Shown: piece after piece, positions 60,838 through 64,000 of the stretch
How the letters are laid out: the number at the start of each line of letters is the position of its first letter
How positions within the stretch are numbered: the stretch's first letter is position 1
Position numbers and translations under genes: made by a program
The notes under the pieces: generated by a model
What the model saw: the letters and a program-made list of their open reading frames with translations, nothing else
Database searches by the model: none
What the model was told of the DNA's origin: nothing
Assembly: GCA_016842085.1 (NCBI GenBank)
Contig: JAEVEX010000040.1
Span: 115,051-179,050 of the forward strand
DNA: 64,000 bases
Source: Candidatus Thermoflexus tengchongensis
GTDB taxonomy: Bacteria; Chloroflexota; Anaerolineae; Thermoflexales; Thermoflexaceae
Direction: 5' to 3'

Positions 60838-61728
60838 ATGTCGCGAGAGCCTGTGAAGCTGGCCATTATTGGGGGCAGCGGTCTCTACCAGATGGAAGCT
60901 CTGCAAGATGTGGAGGAGGTGCGGATCCCCACGCCCTTCGGGGATCCCAGCGATGCCATTATTGTTGGAACGCTGGAGGGACGGCGGGTCGCCTTCCTCC
61001 CCCGCCATGGGCGTGGCCACCGGATCGCCCCCAGCGAGATCAACAGCCGCGCGAACATCTATGCCCTCAAAGTGCTGGGGGTCGAACGGATCGTCGCCGT
61101 GAGCGCCTGCGGGAGCCTCCGGGAGGAGTTCGCCCCCGGCCACGTGGTGGTCCCGGACCAGCTGATCGATGCGACGAAGGGGAAGCGCGCTTACACGTTC
61201 TTCGGCAACGGCCTGGTGGTGCACATCTCGATGGCGGATCCCTTCTGTCCTCACCTGAGCGAATATGTCTACCAGGCGGTGAAAGCGGTAGGCGGCACGG
61301 TGCACAAGGGGGGAACCTTCATCACCATTGAGGGGCCACGTTTCTCCACGAAGGCCGAGAGCCGGGTATGGCGGCAGTGGGGGGCGGATATCATCGGCAT
61401 GACGGCGGTGCCGGAGGCCCAGCTGGCTCGTGAGGCGGAAATCTGTTACGCGGCGATGGCCCATGTGACGGATTACGATGTCTGGCATGAGAGCGAGGAA
61501 CCGGTGACCGCGGAGATGGTGATCCAGCGCCTGGCCGCCAACGTGGCCCTGGCCAAAGAGGCCATCCGGGTCCTGGCCCGTATCCTCCCGGATGAGCGGC
61601 CATGCGCCTGCGGCAGCGCCCTGCAGCACGCCTTTGCCACCGATCTCTCCCTGGTCCCCGAATCCCTCCGGCGGGATCTGGCACCGATCCTGGGGAAATA
61701 TCTCCAGCAGCCCCGCCCGGCCAGCTAA
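60838..61728 (+). CDS. mtnP: S-methyl-5'-thioadenosine phosphorylase
   Basis: 296 residues of PNP/UDP phosphorylase family 2. It begins VKLAIIGGSGLYQ. Phosphate-binding residues lie in LPRHGRGHRIAPSEINSRANIYALK, followed by SACGSLREEFAPGHVVVPDQLIDATKG and the substrate region GGTFITIEGPRFSTKAESR..ADIIGMTAVPEAQLAREAEICYAAMAHVTDYD. It cleaves MTA to adenine and 5-methylthioribose-1-phosphate in methionine salvage. It follows ygfZ by 72 nt and ends before two hairpins. Confidence 0.95.
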   Translation: MSREPVKLAIIGGSGLYQMEALQDVEEVRIPTPFGDPSDAIIVGTLEGRRVAFLPRHGRGHRIAPSEINSRANIYALKVLGVERIVAVSACGSLREEFAPGHVVVPDQLIDATKGKRAYTFFGNGLVVHISMADPFCPHLSEYVYQAVKAVGGTVHKGGTFITIEGPRFSTKAESRVWRQWGADIIGMTAVPEAQLAREAEICYAAMAHVTDYDVWHESEEPVTAEMVIQRLAANVALAKEAIRVLARILPDERPCACGSALQHAFATDLSLVPESLRRDLAPILGKYLQQPRPAS

Positions 61729-61749
61729 ACCCCGGCGAACCTTCTATGC

Positions 61750-61828
61750 GGGTGGGTGCGCCTTCCGCACACCCACCCATCGCTCGCATGAACGCATTGC
61801 GGGCCGGGCGATCGATCGCCCGGCCCGC
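61750..61828 (+). terminator. Tandem hairpins after mtnP
   Basis: First hairpin: GGGTGGGTGCG with CGCACACCCACCC (61750-61778, small bulge). Second: a perfect 30-bp palindrome at 61799-61828 (arms GCGGGCCGGGCGATC), followed by AGACGTTTCTT. The second is the likely terminator of the ygfZ-mtnP transcript. Confidence 0.7.
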
Positions 61829-61852
61829 AGACGTTTCTTAACGTTCCCTGCA

Positions 61853-61874
61853 GGGCAACTGCAAGCAGTTGCCC
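61853..61874. repeat. Perfect palindrome, copy 2 of 2
   Basis: Arms GGGCAACTGC and GCAGTTGCCC around AA, identical to the core at 53161-53182. Both copies lie just past the 3' end of a minus-strand gene. Confidence 0.7.
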
Positions 61875-61929
61875 TACTCTCCTCCAGGTGGGGTGACGGC
61901 CCCCTTGAGGGCCAGGTGCGGCTGCAGGA

Positions 61930-62880
61930 TTAGCGGATTTCCCGCACCAGCCGCTCGTAAGGGATATCCCCCTGAATCAGCCCTTTCCCTCGGGCCCAGG
62001 CGACTACATCCGCGAATTGTTCCCGGGTCGGGAGCGCCCGCTCCGGATATGGAGGAATCCGGTAGGTTCCCACCAGCGGCTGGGGGACCAGCTGCTTCTC
62101 GGAGAGAAGGCCGGCGTATTGGTCCGGGTGCGCGTTGATGGCCGCCACCGCCTGATCCCATGCCTGCAGGAAGCGCCGCACCGCCTCCGGGTTTTTCTCC
62201 ACCACCTCCGCCCGGAAGCTGAGCACACTCAGGGAGATCGACTGCACCTCGTGATCGTCTGCAATCACCTTCGCCCCCTGCTGGATCGCCAGGGTTGCAA
62301 AGGGATCCGGCAGGGTGGCCGCCTTCACCCGGCCTTCCACCAGGGCCTGCAACCGGTCCGGGATCCGGGGGATATTTACCGTTCGATAATCCCCCGGCTT
62401 CAACCCGGCCCGCTCCAGGATCCGGTCCGTCATATACTCGATGACCGTCCCCGGGGAGATGGCGATCTCCACCCCTTTCAGGTCCTGGGGTCCCTCGATC
62501 CCGGCGTTGGGGTTCGCCAGGATGAAATACTGGGGCGCCTGCGGATACGCCTGGCGCGCGATGCGGACCACATAGATCTGGGCTTTTTCTTTGTTGTAAA
62601 AGAGGGTGGAGAGGGTATCGTTGACCATCGCATCGATGCGCCCGGCCTGCATCAGCTGATCTCGCTCGGCGGCAGAGGCCGCGGGCACGACTTCCACCTC
62701 GAGACCGGCCCGGGCAAAATAACCCTCGGTCTGGGCCACATAGACCGGCAGGACGTCCAGGATCGGCAGGGCCCCAAAGCGGACCCGCACGGGACCCGCG
62801 CTGGAAGAAGGCTGGCATCCGATGACCCCCAGGATCAGCCCGACCATCAGCGCCAGCCCTATCCCCATTCGCTGCCTCAT
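61930..62880 (-). CDS. NMT1/TauA-type ABC substrate-binding lipoprotein
   Basis: 316 residues. The signal peptide has lipobox LGVIGC (Cys about residue 22). The periplasmic-binding fold is of the nitrate/sulfonate/pyrimidine-precursor type: VRFGALPILDVLPVYVAQTEGYFARAGLEVEVVPAASAAERDQLMQAGRIDAMVNDTLS, then GVEIAISPGTVIEYMTDRIL and VKAATLPDPFATLAIQQGAKVI. No permease or ATPase gene is in the window beside it, so the ligand is open. GGAGG precedes the ATG. Confidence 0.92.
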   Translation of the reverse strand: MRQRMGIGLALMVGLILGVIGCQPSSSAGPVRVRFGALPILDVLPVYVAQTEGYFARAGLEVEVVPAASAAERDQLMQAGRIDAMVNDTLSTLFYNKEKAQIYVVRIARQAYPQAPQYFILANPNAGIEGPQDLKGVEIAISPGTVIEYMTDRILERAGLKPGDYRTVNIPRIPDRLQALVEGRVKAATLPDPFATLAIQQGAKVIADDHEVQSISLSVLSFRAEVVEKNPEAVRRFLQAWDQAVAAINAHPDQYAGLLSEKQLVPQPLVGTYRIPPYPERALPTREQFADVVAWARGKGLIQGDIPYERLVREIR

Positions 62881-63114
62881 GGCTTTCCTCCAATGCCAGG
62901 ATGGGATCTTGGGATCTATAGTTTATCTCAAAACCTCCGCCTCGTGAACAATTTCTCAAAGTGGCGAGGAGGAGGAACCCAACGCCCCCTTTCCCCGCCA
63001 TGGCCCCTGGCGCTTTGAACGGGAGGGCCGTCGTGAAGCTTCCCCGGCGGCGCCCTTGCGGGGGATGGGCTGGCCCCCAAAGCCCTGGAGGCGCCCGGCG
63101 AGCACCCCACTCCT

Positions 63115-63143
63115 TTGACAACTTCCCCGAACCCGCCTATACT
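63115..63143 (+). promoter_or_regulatory. Strong sigma-70-type promoter
   Basis: A perfect TTGACA (63115-63120), a 17-bp spacer and TATACT (63138-63143). It lies about 150 nt upstream of the SWIM gene, with an intrinsic terminator in between. The rest of the 420-nt gap 62881-63300 has no supported gene. Confidence 0.8.
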
Positions 63144-63149
63144 GGATCC

Positions 63150-63255
63150 AGAACACGCAGATGGGGGAGGCTTCCCTTGCGTGTACAGATCCGCAAACGA
63201 AGGCCATGAACGAAACGGCACGCGGCCGACGGGCTGTCGTGCCGTTTTGTTTTTC
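63150..63255 (+). ncRNA. Candidate small RNA or attenuator leader
   Basis: Bounded by the promoter at 63115 and the terminator at 63214-63254, giving a transcript of about 105 nt. A first hairpin (CACGCA..TGCGTG around 63153-63182) precedes the terminator stem. It matches no RNA family that I recognise. Read-through would reach the SWIM gene. Confidence 0.45.
63214..63254 (+). terminator. Intrinsic terminator ahead of the SWIM gene
   Basis: AACGGCACG (63214-63222) pairs with CGTGCCGTT (63238-63246), followed by TTGTTTTTC. The strong stem plus U run stands between a promoter and a gene, so premature termination is expected unless it is regulated. Confidence 0.8.
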
Positions 63256-63300
63256 TGAAGGAGTTACACGATTCGGAATCCCACCTTCAGGAGGTCCTCC

Positions 63301-63528
63301 ATGGTGGATTCGGCACTGATCGGCAAGATCGAGAAGGCCCGGCGATACGCCGAGGAGCGGGATCGGTTCCACTTCATCTCCTTCGCCGTCACCGTCCGCG
63401 GTGAGAACAACACCCATCACGTCCGCTACCACGAGGGGAACTGGACTTGCGATTGTGAGTTCTTCCAGCACCGCGGGACCTGCGCCCACACCATGGCGCT
63501 GGAGCGGCTTCTGGAGGGAATGCTGTAA
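63301..63528 (+). CDS. Small SWIM zinc-finger protein
   Basis: 75 residues. Nearly the whole protein is a SWIM domain: FISFAVTVRGENNTHHVRYHEGNWTCDCEFFQHRGTCAHTMALERLLEGML, with zinc ligands CxC, C and H in CDC..TCAH. SWIM domains bind DNA or proteins, and one also occurs in the XPB partner at 47797. AGGAGG stands eight bases before the ATG. The transcript would start at the promoter near 63140 and pass a terminator. Confidence 0.87.
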   Translation: MVDSALIGKIEKARRYAEERDRFHFISFAVTVRGENNTHHVRYHEGNWTCDCEFFQHRGTCAHTMALERLLEGML

Positions 63529-63641
63529 ACCGGTTGTCAGCCCGGAGGCTTCCCTAACCCCACGAAAGCAAAACTTCAGGAAGAATCCCCGGAGGGATCT
63601 TCCGGAAGGGCAGGTTCTGCCCGAGCCTGCATCCGATGAGC

Positions 63642-63676
63642 GCGCGGGGCGGGCGGCTTCGCCACCCGCCCCGCGC
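63642..63676. terminator. Hairpin after the SWIM gene
   Basis: A 15-bp stem (GCGCGGGGCGGGCGG with its complement, one mismatch) and loop CTTCG. It lacks a U run. It resembles the hairpin at 47019-47049. Confidence 0.5.
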
Positions 63677-63824
63677 CCCCCAGATCTCTGATCGGGCACT
63701 CTCCATCCTCCCCGCTATCATAATCTATGGAGCCCGAACGTAATCTCTCCGGAACGACATTCTTCTTCTCCCTGGGGTTTTGGGAACAACGGGGAGGAAG
63801 GAACAGAAGGGAGAGCAAAGCGTC

Positions 63825-64000
63825 ATGAGCGCCAGCGATCGACCTCCCACGACGGCCTCCCGAGGAAGATCACCCTGGCAGACCCTCCGGGAAACGATCG
63901 TGCTGGGGGCCACCCTGGCCAGCTTCCTCGCCAGCATCTGGCTGCTCCGGCGTCCGGCCCCCGCGCCGATCCGGATCGTTCCGCCCCCGACCCCAGCGCC
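63825..64000 (+). CDS. N-terminus of a membrane-anchored protein, truncated by window edge
   Basis: 58 codons are visible. A polar start of about 20 residues is followed by one membrane helix (ETIVLGATLASFLASIWLL) and the start of a Pro-rich linker (RRPAPAPIRIVPPPTPA). This layout fits ComEA-type DNA-binding competence proteins of Chloroflexota, but the diagnostic helix-hairpin-helix domain would lie beyond the window, so the identity is a guess. GGAG stands about 12 bases before the ATG. Confidence 0.5.
   Translation, partial: MSASDRPPTTASRGRSPWQTLRETIVLGATLASFLASIWLLRRPAPAPIRIVPPPTPA

Overview
The window is GC-rich bacterial chromosome that I infer comes from a member of Chloroflexota, probably a thermophilic Anaerolineae/Thermoflexia-type lineage. 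The inference rests on gene content: a MutL-like ASKHA ATPase embedded among uncharacterised membrane genes, Thr/Pro-rich linkers after single membrane segments, an XPB helicase with a SWIM-domain partner, a GHMP-family mevalonate-pathway decarboxylase, and type III pantothenate kinase. No rRNA, tRNA, CRISPR array, prophage or intact IS element was found. About 58 protein genes are supported, most of them on the minus strand.

Layout. 1-3.4 kb (+): coenzyme A synthesis (panE partial, panC, coaX), with a block of tandem palindromic repeats between panC and coaX. 3.4-13.8 kb (-): an LPXTG-type surface protein, then a run of mostly uncharacterised membrane genes around a MutL-like ATPase, a zinc-ribbon/acidic/membrane protein and a MoxR AAA+ ATPase. 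This is the best candidate here for an undescribed envelope system. 14-20.6 kb (-): housekeeping genes (rlmI-like, holA, prfB with a programmed +1 frameshift, ftsY), plus a sortase and an excisionase-type HTH protein. 21.8-34.7 kb (-): three ABC importers, namely peptide-type dppBCDF genes, a polar amino acid permease with its binding protein, and a complete branched-chain amino acid liv set.

35-36.6 kb (-): a DUF1992 protein and a thioredoxin-reductase-like ferredoxin-NADP reductase. 37-42 kb (+): a GAF-domain sensor kinase, a double-receiver LuxR-type regulator, and a coiled-coil protein built from 96-bp DNA repeats. 42-46.9 kb (+): a T-box leader, pheS, an MNT/HEPN toxin-antitoxin-like pair, then pheT. 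The pair sits inside the phenylalanyl-tRNA synthetase operon, and the HEPN protein has Tyr in place of the catalytic His. 47-52 kb (-): IscA/HesB, then XPB helicase and its partner, which are bracketed by two near-identical ~131-bp elements with terminal inverted repeats. 52-58.7 kb (-): glycosyltransferase, aldo/keto reductase, thioesterase, RseP-type protease, mevalonate-pathway decarboxylase and a sialidase-fold propeller. 59-61.7 kb (+): VapBC, YgfZ-like and MTA phosphorylase genes. 61.9-64 kb: an NMT1-type binding lipoprotein (-), a strong promoter followed by an intrinsic terminator (small RNA or attenuator) ahead of a small SWIM protein (+), and the start of a ComEA-like membrane protein (+).

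Intergenic DNA carries several short repeat families: tandem palindromes, a MITE-like pair, a dispersed motif close upstream of minus-strand genes, and a twice-occurring 22-bp palindrome. All assignments come from reading motifs by eye; no database search was run.
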